Source: Trileptium ribeirensis (taxonomy: Eukaryota > Nematoda > Enoplea > Enoplida > Thoracostomopsidae). Taken from it: DNA of 64,000 nt. Below the pieces are notes generated by a model. It saw nothing but the letters and a program-made list of their open reading frames with translations, was not told the origin of the DNA and made no database searches. Location: positions 1-64,000 of the forward strand of contig JASANE010018597.1 in the NCBI GenBank assembly GCA_030248225.1. Direction: 5' to 3'. Both the position numbers and the translations under genes were made by a program. Positions 1 to 11,855 of this stretch are shown here, one piece after another (position 1 is the first letter of the stretch; the number at the start of each line of letters is the position of its first letter).

Positions 1-987
1 CTACCCATGAAAAAATCTATAAAAATATGGGGCTGTTGGAGCGCAACCGTCGTTGGCGGTGTGCCTAACGCCGTATGCTGTACATAGGTTCCAAACTGGA
101 ACAATATAACGTGAATAGCGCATATCCGGAAAGTACAAATTAAATAATATACTAAAAACGAAAAATTAATTATAAACACTTGTAAAAGATATTTCAGTTT
201 GGAAATGTCTCATAATTTTGCTTATAGCCATCAACGAACCTTGACTGATTGCAGTTTAACTTTTGCCGGTATTTCAAGAAAAATCAATAGACTTTTTGAT
301 CTAACCACTTATGCCAAAACCGTACGAATAATAATCTTCCGCGGTGGAGCGTCGTTTCACACTTATAGTGGGTCCCTCTGTTAGGAATTTCTGTTCCTGC
401 ACAGCTCAACCGTATAAACAGCATTATCAGTGTCCACTACAGTTAATTCGAGCCAAATTGCTAGCTAAGGGTGTGTACGACACTGTAAAGAAAAAATGTA
501 GTATCTAAGGGCGTGTCGTGCACCCCGGCAATTGATTTACAGTATGGGTGACACCGTGACTGTTTATACGGTAGAGTCTCGACTACAGGGAGACAGAAAT
601 TCCTAACAGAGGGGACATTATAATGTGAACGACGCCTTAGCCGCGGAAGATTATTATTCGTACAGTATTGGCATAAGTGGTTAGATCAAAAGTCTATTGA
701 GAGTTTTCAGGTTTGAAATACCGCAAAAGATACAATCATCATAAAAGTTGTCATTGATGGCTATAAGCAAAATTATGAGACATTTTCCAAACTAAAATAT
801 CTTACAAGTGTTTGTAGTAAGATTTTCGTTTTTATATATTATTTAATTTGTACTTTCCGGATATGCGCTATTCACGTTATATTGTTCCCAAAGTTTGGAA
901 CCTATGTACAGCATACAGCGTTAGGCACACCGCCAACAACCGGTTGGCTTAGACAGCCCATATTTTTATAGATTTTTTCATGGGTAG
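1..987. repeat. Large near-palindrome made of nested miniature elements
   Basis: The first bases (CTACCCATGAAAAAATC) are the reverse complement of the bases ending at 987, and matching continues inward. Base 122 pairs with about 864, and the spacers 123-345 and 640-863 are inverted copies of each other, around a centre near 493. The outer arms are the start of a miniature element, reversed at 1-122 and forward from 864. The centre (about 346-636) is a shortened member of the same family. The palindrome probably continues left of the window. No coding capacity is supported; the open frame at 199-384 lies in a repeat arm. Confidence 0.85.
350..636 (+). mobile_element. Shortened internal copy of the TGCGKCGTTCACG miniature family
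   Basis: The ends are AGCGTCGTTTCACACTTATA on the left and, reversed, GGCGTCGTTCACATTATAA on the right. Between them the sequence follows the right half of the full-length copies (AATTCGAGCCAAATTG, AAGGGTGTGTACGACACTGT, GCAATTGATTTACAGTATG). It sits at the centre of the large palindrome, so both flanks are also mutually inverted. Confidence 0.6.
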
Positions 988-1369
988 CTAGCTAGGGGTA
1001 TTGCCACTCTTCGACTTTGTCAAGCACGCAGTATCTTCTTTATAGTTTTATTGACGGTGTACGGCCTTAGCTTTTCAATATACAAATTGTCTAAATATTA
1101 ATATCGAGATTTTACAACAATTATACAGCACCCTGACTTTACATTGCTGTAGCTACAACCGGCTTCCATTACTGTTAAATCGTGGTAAATTTGGTAGCTA
1201 AGGGTCTATACTATACCGTAAACAAAAACATGGTATTTAAACGTGTGTCGTACACCATTCTAAATTGATTAACGGCATGGGTGTACCTCTGATTGTCTAT
1301 ACAGTAGAGTCACGACGATATGGGGACAAAAGTTCCAAACAGCGGGGACATTATAACGTGAACGCCACA
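864..1369 (+). mobile_element. 506-bp TIR miniature element, TGCGKCGTTCACG family
   Basis: The left end reads TGCGCTATTCACGTTATA and the right end, reverse complemented, TGTGGCGTTCACGTTATA. Both flanks read ATA, which fits a 3-bp target duplication. The interior matches the copies at 57319-57812 and 58782-59286: a long-arm inverted structure with TAGCTA / GTGTGTCGTACACC motifs and the run GGGGACATTATAACGTGAAC before the right end. It has no coding frame. A 3-bp A/T-rich duplication and a TGCG-like end are compatible with PIF/Harbinger-derived elements; that assignment is inferred. Confidence 0.7.
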
Positions 1370-1372
1370 ATA

Positions 1373-4300
1373 TGACATATTATAGCTTATAGCTAGCAGA
1401 TAATAATTAGTCGGCAAATTATGTCTTTAAGATAAGGCGGTGGTCAAACGTCTATTATATAGGATTAAAGCGATAGGTGTGACGCTTTCTTTATTTCCAC
1501 AACTTCATTACATAGTTGTAAGCCATTTTGTTGTTGACATTTATGAAATGGTAAAGTATGTGAAATTCGTATATGCCCTCTTTCTGGTCGTGATCAACAT
1601 ATTTCACGGATATAGTTTAGCAAGTATTAGATGCTATCGTACTCTTCTTTGGAACCTTATATCTGAACCATGTTTTTGGTATAGATGTTATATTTGTTCG
1701 ATTTCTGAAGATCCCCGCATCATACACTGGTTTATGAATGTGTTCTTTATAAATATTTAATGCTGCATTGCAGACTGTCCTCATCTAATACGTATATAAA
1801 ATTAGCCGAAACTGTTGTTAAATACTTATCAAGTCTTGGCCTAATTTTCACACCTGGCCGTTGTCAATACATCGTAAATGAAAGAACCTAGCAGTTGATT
1901 TCACCGCGCCATTTGAAAATTGAAAATTTACTTCGCAAAGTACCTTTAAAAAGACTTAACCAATTTAAACCATTCCAATACACTAAGTTGTTAGCTATAA
2001 ATAAAGACACAGGCGCCTGCGGCGCGCATGTGGGGTGTTGGACGTCTGTCAGGGCGACCGGTGTGTAGGAGTTCGAACCTCATGGAAATAACTTCCATAC
2101 CCCCATGAGCATCTATCGAATAGAGGCTAAATACGAAGGTCATGAAACTTCCAATGAGGGTAGCCATATAGGCGAGATGAGTGCGGGTAGGGGAAACACG
2201 TCATAAGCTATTAACATTAATATTTGTGCACTAGGGCCAAATTTTGTCACGCTCGCTTCATTCTTTAACGTTCTGCTGGCGAGCCTGGCACAGCTGTTGT
2301 GACATTTTACGAAATGGGCCTGGCCTTACGAACATGAAAGCTATTAACAATCTTTCCTATAAAATTGTCACAAGAGCCAGACTGGACTTGTGCTATGTAG
2401 AATATATGTTACCTTTACGCATAGCTAACATTTTGTCTTCCTGTGTGATTTATAATAGCTAGAGCTTTGTTTCGAAAAGTAAATTTTCCGCAAGTTTCAA
2501 CGCTATCGTCGTGTGCAATATTACTTTGATCCATAGATCGATAGCCGTCGATGGGGGAGGGTTACCCACTAAGGGTCACGTTTCACTTCGAGCCAAATTG
2601 AAATCCTGAATAATCGATATATAAATCACTGAACGTCGTTGGTATCGATACGGGGGTTAGCACCACTAAGGGTTGAATGTAGGGACCCTCCCTCCGCCCC
2701 TTGCCTCCGCACACCGAAAACGGGCGGAAAATTTTAGCGGAAATTGGCAGGAATTAGGTGAAAAGTGGTAAATACTGGGGTGAAATTTATAAATAGGGGA
2801 ATAAAGAAAAAATTTATCGCAATTGGGTTAAATTGGGTAAATATATTGGAGTCCCTAAAAATTTAGAAATTATTCCCCCGGACGACCTGCCACTGAGACA
2901 ATCTACCTGGCCCCACTAAGCTGACGGACCATCGCCATCTGGGAATTGAACGTTGCCTATCTGGGATATTTTGTAAAAGATTTGCAAAAAAGCGTTCTTT
3001 ACCTAACCCAAGAATACAAGTATAGAAACCTGCCGTTATCGCGCAAACCAATTCATTATTCATTTTGTATTATGTAAACGAGTGCTAAATAAATACGCTG
3101 TAATAGCCAATGACGTTTATTATCCTAAGTTACATAGCCCTACCTAGACTGTGCACTTCGTTTTGCAAGAGCCGGAATCAACTATGCCAAAACATACGTT
3201 TTTGTCACGAGCCCGATTAGACTGTGTGACAGAATCCAGTCCTAAGCGCACACATCTCAAAGTAAATAACGCACAATGATGAACATTTCGACAACCATTA
3301 TGCTGAGCTCAAAGATAACCTGTTTCTCCGCGGGAGCAGAAATTTTGGCAAGGCTTTTTAATTCTAAAGAGGTGTGAACCACGAACATGACAATCCTGTT
3401 GTGACACATTAGAACTAGCAAAAACAATACTCAAGGTCCCTATAAAACTTAATCACTGAGACTATTGTTTGCAGCTCTGCTTGTTTATATATTTCGCATC
3501 ATGGCAACGCAGAACTGATGCTATTTTACTGAAGGCAATTTTTATGCTCCAACTTTTACGTCAAGATATCTCGTGCAACGTAAGACTGCATCGTTATTAG
3601 TTACACAATACAGGCCTTTCATTAAAATACGATATCTGACAAAATAACTAGAGGCCATTTGAACGGGTTTTATAGTTTCACAAGCATAATACTATTACAT
3701 ATATTGTATAATACATGCACATAAACGGGCTTTTGTTTGGAACTGCCTTGGTTTGTTTTCATTGAGATATCTTACAGCTCGACATCGACAACAACAATGA
3801 CCCGAAATAGCGAGAGGCCAGTGAAAGGGTCACAACATAGTAGGTAGCAGCATAATCTCAAATTGAAAAAGAACTAGGCTATTTTATACGGTAAACCGTT
3901 CGTATTAATAATAGTGGAAAATATGCGCCGGTCCAACTGGTTTTATATTATATATCCGGAAATGCTGCAGCTCCTCTGTTTTGTTCGTTTGAATGATTGT
4001 GTGTATTTTGGGTTAATATTTCTCTATCTGATAGTGGACGTATTTAGGTTCGTCGCCTACCAACGACTCGTACAATGACAATCGGAACCGGCCAACGTGG
4101 TTTTTCAATTGAATTGGGCTTGCCGATTTATTCTTACATTTCAGTTACTAAATATATTTAAAATGTACAAACGAACAACCAAACGAACAAACGAACGATA
4201 GCTGGAGATATATCATATTTCATAATGAACCTCGGTGCTCAATCTGAGCGTTTTGGAAGAGAAATTCTCATTTGGATGGTATTGAGTAATGACAATGTGC

Positions 4301-4578
4301 TTCGCTCACTGCTATAAAATGTTTGTGTAATTTTAGACAATAAGTTGGTAATCGCTGGTTATTGTTTTAGCCTTAAACCGAAACTTGGTGAGGGGAACTC
4401 GCTTGACACTAGCAGTTTCCACCACAAACAACTATTTTTTACCAAATTTGATCGCGTAGCATAAGACAGACAACGTTTCTCTAACAGCACCTGAATGGTC
4501 TTAAATGGCATATGGCATTTGACGAATACTGATAATTTTAGATCCCAAAATTGTAATTTTGGTGGCCGGTAGTTACTG
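1373..4578. other. Intergenic stretch with no supported gene
   Basis: AT-rich sequence without a credible coding frame. The 106-codon frame at 1440-1760 is hydrophobic and low-complexity and matches nothing I know. A 10-bp palindrome CAGGCGCCTG lies at 2010-2019 and a tRNA-like B box near 2069. At 2710-2860 there is a GC-rich start followed by a degenerate run of GAAATTT/GGCAAAATT-type phrases that recurs elsewhere in the window. Confidence 0.5.
2030..2092 (+). repeat. Possible tRNA-derived SINE fragment
   Basis: A good RNA polymerase III B box (GAGTTCGAACCT, about 2069) follows GGACGTCTGTC...CGACCGGTG, a layout common in tRNA-derived interspersed repeats. The A-box half is not clear and no cloverleaf can be folded by eye, so this is a weak call. 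Confidence 0.3.
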
Positions 4579-5257
4579 TTTCGTTATCCAATATCACTAA
4601 ACCCATTTTCCTTAGAAAATAATGATTTTTTATCTTCGTGATTCAGGTTGCAAAAATAGCTCATTCGACTGCTCCACACCATGGATATATTCATTAAAAT
4701 GGGCAAAACGTTGCTTACACAATATACATTGTACATCTGCAATGTTTGATCGCAAATCAAAATTTTTGGAGTAAATTTAGTGTGGAATTTGATATTTGTT
4801 ATTTCGTTATCCAATATCACTAAACCCATTTTCCTTAGAAAATAATGATTTTTTATCTTCGTGATTCAGGTTGCAAAAATAGCTCATTCGACTGCTCCAC
4901 ACCATGGATCTATTCATTAAAATAGGGCAAAACGTTGCTTAAACAATATACATTGTACATCTGCAATGTTTGATCGCAAATCAAAATTTTTGGAGAAAAT
5001 TTAGTGTGGAATTTCAATATTTGTTATTTCGTTATCCAATATCACTAAACCCATTTTCCTTAGAAAATAATGATTTTTTTATCTTCGTGATTCAGGTTGC
5101 AAAAATAGCTCATTCGACTTCTCCACACCATGGATCTATTCATTAAAATAGGGCAAAACGTTGCTTACACAATATACATTGTACATCTGCAATGTTTGAT
5201 CGCAAATCAAAATTTTTGGAGCAAATTTAGTGTGGAACTTGAATATTTGTTATTTCG
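4579..5257. repeat. Three tandem ~224-bp units
   Basis: The phrase TCGTTATCCAATATCACTAA starts at 4581, 4804 and 5029, so the period is 223-225 bp. The whole unit repeats, including TTCGTGATTCAGGTTGC, CTCCACACCATGGAT and GTACATCTGCAATGTTTG, and ends with TGTGGAAYTTGAATATTTGTTATTTCGT. The copies differ by only a few substitutions and 1-bp indels, so the amplification is recent. The open frames inside (4584-4829 minus, 5130-5312 plus) are copies of the repeat and do not look like genes. Confidence 0.95.
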
Positions 5258-8200
5258 TACAGCTGTGTTGTATGCTAACTTTGTATTCCAAAGTATGACA
5301 GTGTTAACTTAGCTTCTATTTAAAAGGGATTGTGCGGGCCGATGAACCTGTGTACGTCGTCGCTTGGAATGGAACCTTGAATGTAGGATTACAAGCTACG
5401 TTCACTATCTATTGATATATATCGGAGCTTTTGTTTGGATTCCTTAAGTTATTGGGCAAAGTTTTCGATCAACATTATATACAAGGAAGCAGAGAAATAA
5501 CACAAAGTTTATTATTGTTTTCAAGTAAGAATTTTTTGTTAACCCAGGCATGCCCAAACCTGCCAATCGGCATCGAGCGCATATTGCGACGCGTTGTGCA
5601 AGCGAAGTTTATCATGTGACGTATCTTTGCACGGGCATTATTATTCGTTCATCTTAATAAGCTGAGCAACAGCTCTCAGGTAGCTCAGTGGTTTGCTTAC
5701 GCCATTTTCGTTAGCACAATCAAGGTGCAATCGGCGACTTTTGTCAAATAGTCAACTGTGCCATATAGAAACTAGCTCGGACGTTAAACGGTTGAATAAT
5801 ATATATATATATATATATACAGTGTGTCAGATAAGTAATACCCCAGCATTAAACTGCCCCAGCATCTCTAAATAATAAAAATATCTAAAAGCATTTTGGG
5901 TGCATGTACTCTTATATACATGCTAGGTTTTGATGAATAACACTTACTCTTAGTGTGAACCTAAGTGCATTCGAGATCAATGACATTCAGGTCGAAAATG
6001 CACACTTCGGCAAACTTTTCGAACATGTCAGGCTCTAAAAGGGACAGCTCCTCCGATGTAACCTCTTTCTGGCACAACAGGGTTTGTGGTTTACGTTTGT
6101 ATACATTCCTCGTCAATTCTCCTCCAGAAAAAAGTTAGGAAGGCCTAGATCAGGAGAACTATGTAGACAACTTTGGCATATAAATTCAGCTTTTATCATT
6201 TCTCGTCAATAGAAACAACCAGATATGTATTCAATCAGGTTTTCATTAGTGCTATATTAGTCTGATAATATCTTACTAGAGCCATTTATTATGTTGTATT
6301 ACTGTTACATTATACGTATTATTGGTTGTTACCAGCTCTATATATTTTCTGAAACAAAAAAGGCAAAAAATCGGGTTACGACGAGAGTTGGCCACCTACT
6401 CCGTGTATTGGTACGACAGTTCCTGGGACTACTGGGCCACCATTATATAATGATGTCATGTATTACATTGCGGATCACTTTAACTGATGTGTGCGTTTTC
6501 CAACGCGTTTTAGGTGCTTCAGATTCCACAAACCTAATGAATTAGAGCAAACTAACAGAACCTAACTAACAGCCACAAATCGCATCAACGTGCCAACAAT
6601 AAAAACATAGAAAGCTTGTTACCGGAATTTCTCTGATGAAATTGTTGCAACACTGGAAGGGCAATATGGATCAAGTTTATAAACTGTTCCATGAGCCTTT
6701 CGAGTGTGATGGACCCCTGAAAAACCATAAACATTGGTGCAGCAGTTTCTCAGTTTACTGAAAAGTCACGCAGCAGAAGAGGAATAATAAAACTTGCTAT
6801 TACCTAGTGTAAACCCAAAGGTTATCAACTGCACATTTCTCAAAATAGCTCATACTGCATGTATTAGACCAGATTGCAGCTGAGCCATTTTGTTTTGCAG
6901 GCCCAAAGACTGACTGGCGTTACATACCATTACTCCAGCGGTAAGATTGTATGAGTTTTAAGATAGCGCACTTATTTTTCACAAAGAGAGTATAAGTCGT
7001 AAACTTATACATATATAATTTGTAACCCTTGCTTACGTACAGCAGGTAAAGGCGTCTGTTGCTTAATTGACGAAGCATTAATAAATCCACGTCTTGAATT
7101 TAAATGATCTTAAATATATATAAGTTTCATTCAAAGTTACATTAGCATAATAATACAGCTTGGTTTGTGGTGATAGCAATAAACGCTGTCACTGTCGTGT
7201 AGCTTGCCATGAGTCAAAGCTTCAGGCGATGCTCACTACCAGTAAACATTATGCTTTTAGTGACTAAATACACGTTTGCTTCAGTCACAAATAAGCTATT
7301 CAAATTTTGTTTGGAACGTTGATATTTCGTAGTTGAAGTTATATTTTCAGATTGACGCTTGTTTAGGTCACTGATCTACTAATACAAAAAGAGCTATTAT
7401 AAACATAGATGTATCCGTTATGACTAATGAAACAGTGCTTGAAGTAGTACCTGTCGCAATATAATTATAATTCCTAGGTGACCTTTATTATTACCGTATC
7501 ACCAGTGAAGGTCATAATTGATAAGGTATATATATTTACAGTTTTGAAGGCAGTCGCCTTCCACGAATAGTTTTGGTCACCCTTTGGATGAACAAATACA
7601 TATTTTATAGCATATACTGCTGCTTCACGAAAGTTGATAACGGTTTTTTAGCAATAAATATATTCCCAATTCTCCACGTGCCGGTCGGTTTACTATAAGA
7701 ACGAAGCATTAGTTTAACAAAAATAGGATTTCTCCTTTCAGTTAGCAACACCCAGATTTATATACCTGGAGTGCTGAAAAAAGTAAGAGTCAACGACTCC
7801 CACTCCCCCCTCACGATGACCTAATTTTTAACTATTTTTGCTAAAAAATTTTCCGCGAAACGGGTGCGGTGAAAGATGCTGGGTTGGGGCGCACCAGAGT
7901 GTACGGCGGTATCTTCAGGGGGAGTAAACCAAGCTTAAACGGGTCCGACCCCGAACCTCTGCTTCGGCGTATATGATTAATTAGATAAATTGCTACATCA
8001 ATATCATAAGAAGTGTAAAATTAGGAATTTCAAATAATGACTTAAATAAATGCTAAGATTCATCAGATATACTGTTTATAGCATGTATTTAGCAAAATTT
8101 TACCGTACTACCTGAAAGTGGCAGAAATTTGATTAATGTGGCCAAGTGTTTTTAACATATTTTTAAGATGTGGTTTGAATTTTGGTTGTTCGTTTTATTT

Positions 8201-9585
8201 TTGAGTCACTGTTATGTGTGTCGCACCTTCAACAGTCCGTTTAACATTATGCGTGTCTAAGAGTCATCATATTTATATCTCCTCTTAATTGGCGTATAGC
8301 AACGAAAATTTTACAAAACTGTTTTCATTTTCAGTTATACAATTTTAATGTCATCGCCAGGTACTCGTACTTCCGTCTACCTACTTCTACTTTACATCGA
8401 TTAGGTGTTCTTGATAACCAACTGCTTGTACTTTATCACGATTATACTGTCATATGTAAAACTACAAATGAACATAGGTAGCTTGCTTATGGCGGTGATC
8501 ACGCCGCTACACAAAAAGAAATAGGTGAGAGATTTAAGCCCTTGATATCCAAAATGCTTGGTGAGCTATATTTTATAAAGTCATTATGGTGCCGAGCGCT
8601 GAACATTGGTCGTACTTCTGCGAGCGGCGTACGTAAACCCCCGAGTTATCAAGGAGTTGTCGGTCAATTTCTTAAGATCTCTCGCAGGACGAGAGAGTTA
8701 CAACGCAAGTAGAAGCAAACAATACACGACAAACGCAGTCAACCCAACGCGTTGCGTTGCACGTAGATGCAAATATGGCTCGTTGGACACGAAACGGTTA
8801 ACCGCAAAAACCAACTCTATACAAATTTCGTTATCACAGAGACATGTGAAAGCCTACGTCGATGTGGCTGAAATTACAGCACATTTAATTGTGCGGAATG
8901 CGTATATATTATTGATTATACCATGCTTCCCTTTTGTAACTTGAAATAAAAAAGTTAAAATGTAAATGTTTCATGCTATAATTTGTCATATTTAACAACT
9001 ATCGCATGTAAACCCAAAGCGCTGGAATGTTTTCTGTCGTCGTTTCACCGTGTAAGTAATCTCAAACAGCATACCTATCAAATGGTACTATTGTGCTCAC
9101 AAATGCATGTACAAGGTCATAAAAGAGTCAAAAGCTTCGAGAATATATTTTTATATTGTAATTTACTTTAAATTACTAAACGTAAGTTCACGGAAATTCG
9201 TGGCTGTAAGAAAAAATATGTGCTTTATTGCTGTGGTGTGTTTTAAGGTTAAAGGATGCTCTGTACCAATGTTAATTCGAGCATCGTGAAATGGTTGAAA
9301 AATCAAGTCAGCGCTTTGCATCATATCTGGATTGTTTACAAGCAGCCAGAAAATGAGCGAATAACAAGCCACGTGTAAATATATATACAATGAAACTGCA
9401 GCGTTAGGCATGAAAGAATTAAATATTCAGTGTGCATGTGTCATTAGATAGTGGGCAATTACCTTGAACGTCGTTACATTATACACGTGTAAACTTAAAG
9501 TTGGCTGCCTACCATCCCTTTTTGCCTTTAGCTATGGGCAATCGCTTGTTCGGTGTACCAACCATCCGTCAACATACAGGAGCAA
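5258..9585. other. Intergenic stretch with minor repeats, no supported gene
   Basis: A (TA)n microsatellite lies at 5798-5819. A tRNA-like A box (GGTAGCTCAGTGGTTTGC) near 5680 has no convincing B box. GC-rich dispersed-repeat sequence lies at about 7790-7930. A terminus like the 9586-11855 element (TACACGTGTAAACTTAAAG) begins at 9482 after TTA. The 112-codon frame at 8606-8944 has no recognisable domain and is treated as chance. Confidence 0.5.
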
Positions 9586-9896
9586 TGCATGAGTAAACTT
9601 GAGTTGCACCGCCTACCATCATCTTTTGACATCATATACAAAATGTTGTTAGAGAACAAACTAATATGTACAATAGCCTAACGCTATTGCCATCCTTTTC
9701 CGTTCTGCGAACGCTTAATATCTAATTATTCACCTTTGAATTCACCTTTGATTACACAAACGTTCAGGTTACATTAGCTAACACAATGCATCTTTTACAC
9801 TTTCACCATAACTGCGTTCCGAAATGCTAAATTAGGCTACTTGCATTTTGAATTTTTCGTTATGCAAACATAATTATGCAAAAAGTATAAAAGTAT

Positions 9897-10991
9897 AAAA
9901 CTATGCTGACGATATCCAAATAGCAAAGTACAAAACTATGCTGACGATATCCAAATTTATCGACATTTCTACCCAGACAACATTTCCACCGTTGCTGCAT
10001 CACTGACAGATCTTCTACATAGACTGAAACATTGGTTTAACACAAATAACTTAATTCTAAACGATTCTAAAACCCAACTAATTTATTTCCATTCAGGGAA
10101 TTTAACTGGACCACCAACTGTAATAGGGTCGGCAACTATCATACCGACTAATACCATAAAAATACTAGGGGTTACTTTAGACAATCAACTAACCATGGTT
10201 CAACACATTAACCAGTTATCTGCCACCTGCGCCTGGCAACTCCGCTCAATTAGCCGCCTCCGACGCCGACTGAGTGATGATACTGCACAAACCATGATAC
10301 GGGCGTTTGTTATGAGTAGACTTGATTATTGTAACGCCTTATATTTAAATGTCCCAACGTACATCATGCAACCTCTACACCGAACTTTACACACCGCTGC
10401 AAGAATAGTTGCGTGCTCAGCAAAATGGGATCCTATTAGTCCGGTATTACGACGTCTTCATTGGCTACCTCTTCGAGAACGAATTACGTTTAAAATTTTA
10501 GTAATTGTATACAATGTGTTGGCTTCAAATGAACCCAAATACTTGGCCAACATGTTACACTCAGCAGTGACACCGCGCCTATCGAGTGAACGTTTACTCC
10601 AAACACACGGGACACGAACAAAAACATTCGCCTTTCAAGCGCCCTCACTATGGAACACATTACCGCGATCGTTAAGGGACTCTGAATTAACGCTATTTGC
10701 GTTCAAATCTAAACTTAAAACTCACTTATTTCCTCGTCAATGACAATTCATCAGTGCTTAGATCTTGTTTGATTGTGTGTATTAAAAAATACGTAATAAG
10801 TGTTTAAATGTATATATGTAAAAAAACGGTATTGTCACTGTACCTGTTCTGAACATTTCAATTGTCTATGTATTAGTGGTTTGTACATTCCTTGTTTGTG
10901 TTTTCTTATGTGTAATTTGTCAGCGCTTTTGTAACGCTCCGGCGAAAAGGGCGCTTTATAATCGTTTCTTTATTATTATTATTATTATTAT
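9897..10991 (+). mobile_element. 5'-truncated CR1/L2-type LINE
   Basis: This fragment starts within the reverse transcriptase catalytic motif and runs through the ORF2 stop at 10743 to an (ATT)n tail at about 10970-10991, after the phrase CTCCGGCGAAAAGGGCGC. Such 5' truncation and short tandem tails are typical of LINE insertions. A 24-bp direct repeat (AAAACTATGCTGACGATATC.. at 9897 and 9932) marks the 5' junction. The last ~160 bp are almost identical to a separate tail-only copy at 27497-27660, so the family was active recently. Confidence 0.9.
9910..10743 (+). pseudogene. LINE ORF2 C-terminal fragment (reverse transcriptase palm/thumb and C-terminus)
   Basis: The frame stays open from 9910 to the stop at 10743; the first methionine (10195) is internal to the original protein. 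It begins with the reverse transcriptase metal-binding box YADDIQIY (from 9937). It continues through NLILNDSKTQLI and the IKILGVTLD block, then the C-terminal signatures SRLDYCNALY, LRRLHWLPLRERITFK and SLWNTLPRSLR usual for CR1/L2/Rex-type ORF2 proteins. It lacks the endonuclease and the front of the polymerase, so it is a dead fragment despite having no internal stop. The intact frame points to a young insertion. Confidence 0.9.
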
Positions 10992-11855
10992 AATTCTTGA
11001 TATTCTTAACGGTCTGATTGGTTCGCGAACAGTTCTATTATGTATACAATTCTATAAATTTTGTGTGTGCGAACAGAACTAACTTTCTTATGCACAAAAT
11101 TGCCCACAAACATAAAGTACTGTTGAGATCAAGCTGTTCGCGCACATATATGTTCTAAAACTACTCTAAAACTACTTCTAAAACTACGTTAATACTAAAA
11201 AAGATATTAATGATGCGTTTATTGCTCGCGAACGTTCATAACTAAAATATATTATAATGTGGACAATCTTAATCAAATTTTAACTGGAAATCCGGCATCC
11301 AATACAGTATATAGTTAACTCCATATGTTCTGTTCGCGAACATAACATCGTTCGACCATCGACCATACTTGTTTTTTCAGGATATACACTAAACTAAAGA
11401 CGTTGGCGAACATAACGGTTGAACGGGCATACCTTATAAATTAGTATCATAGTTCAGTCACAGCAAAGTCCAGAAATTATTGTTATTGAAGTTAAAATTG
11501 AAATTAAATTTATTATGAAAACGGCGTTAACGAACATTTTGAATGTAATTATAATAGTAGATTATTGTTCCTGAACAAGATTATAAAACTGAAAAATGTC
11601 GTGTTTACGTTCGATAACAAAATCGAAAATTCACGATTTTAACCCGTATTCGAAAAGTAAGATGTTCGCTAACACTTCAGGCGCAATCAGTAAGCAGTCT
11701 ATTCCTTGTTCATTTACGTTTTTAATTTCATTACCAAAAAGCGCCATTTTTGTTCTCATATAATTTTATGGATTTCGTGTACACTGAATAAACGATTGCC
11801 AATCGCTAATTTAAAAAGGGGATGGAAGGCTACGCAGCTTAAGTTTACTCATGCA

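Larger units (their letters stand above)
9586..11855. mobile_element. Harbinger-like TIR element interrupted by a LINE
   Basis: The left end reads TGCATGAGTAAACTTGAGTTG and the right end, reverse complemented, TGCATGAGTAAACTTAAGC, both followed inward by a CC.ACCATCC-like block. The right flank is TAA and the left flank CAA, a near match to a 3-bp target duplication. These ends match the miniature element at 31379-31860. Between 10992 and 11855 the AT-rich interior holds at least eight imperfect copies of TGTTCGCGAACA (for example 11020, 11135, 11223, 11331, 11401). No transposase frame is visible. About 1.1 kb of the interior (9897-10991) is an inserted LINE fragment. Confidence 0.6.

Noticed and set aside
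1440..1760. 106-codon hydrophobic frame resembling a membrane protein
   Set aside because: Phe/Ile/Tyr/Val-rich translation of AT-rich DNA with no recognisable receptor motif.
8606..8944. 112-codon frame followed by AATAAA
   Set aside because: No domain, no context and ordinary base composition; an AATAAA in AT-rich DNA is not evidence of a gene.
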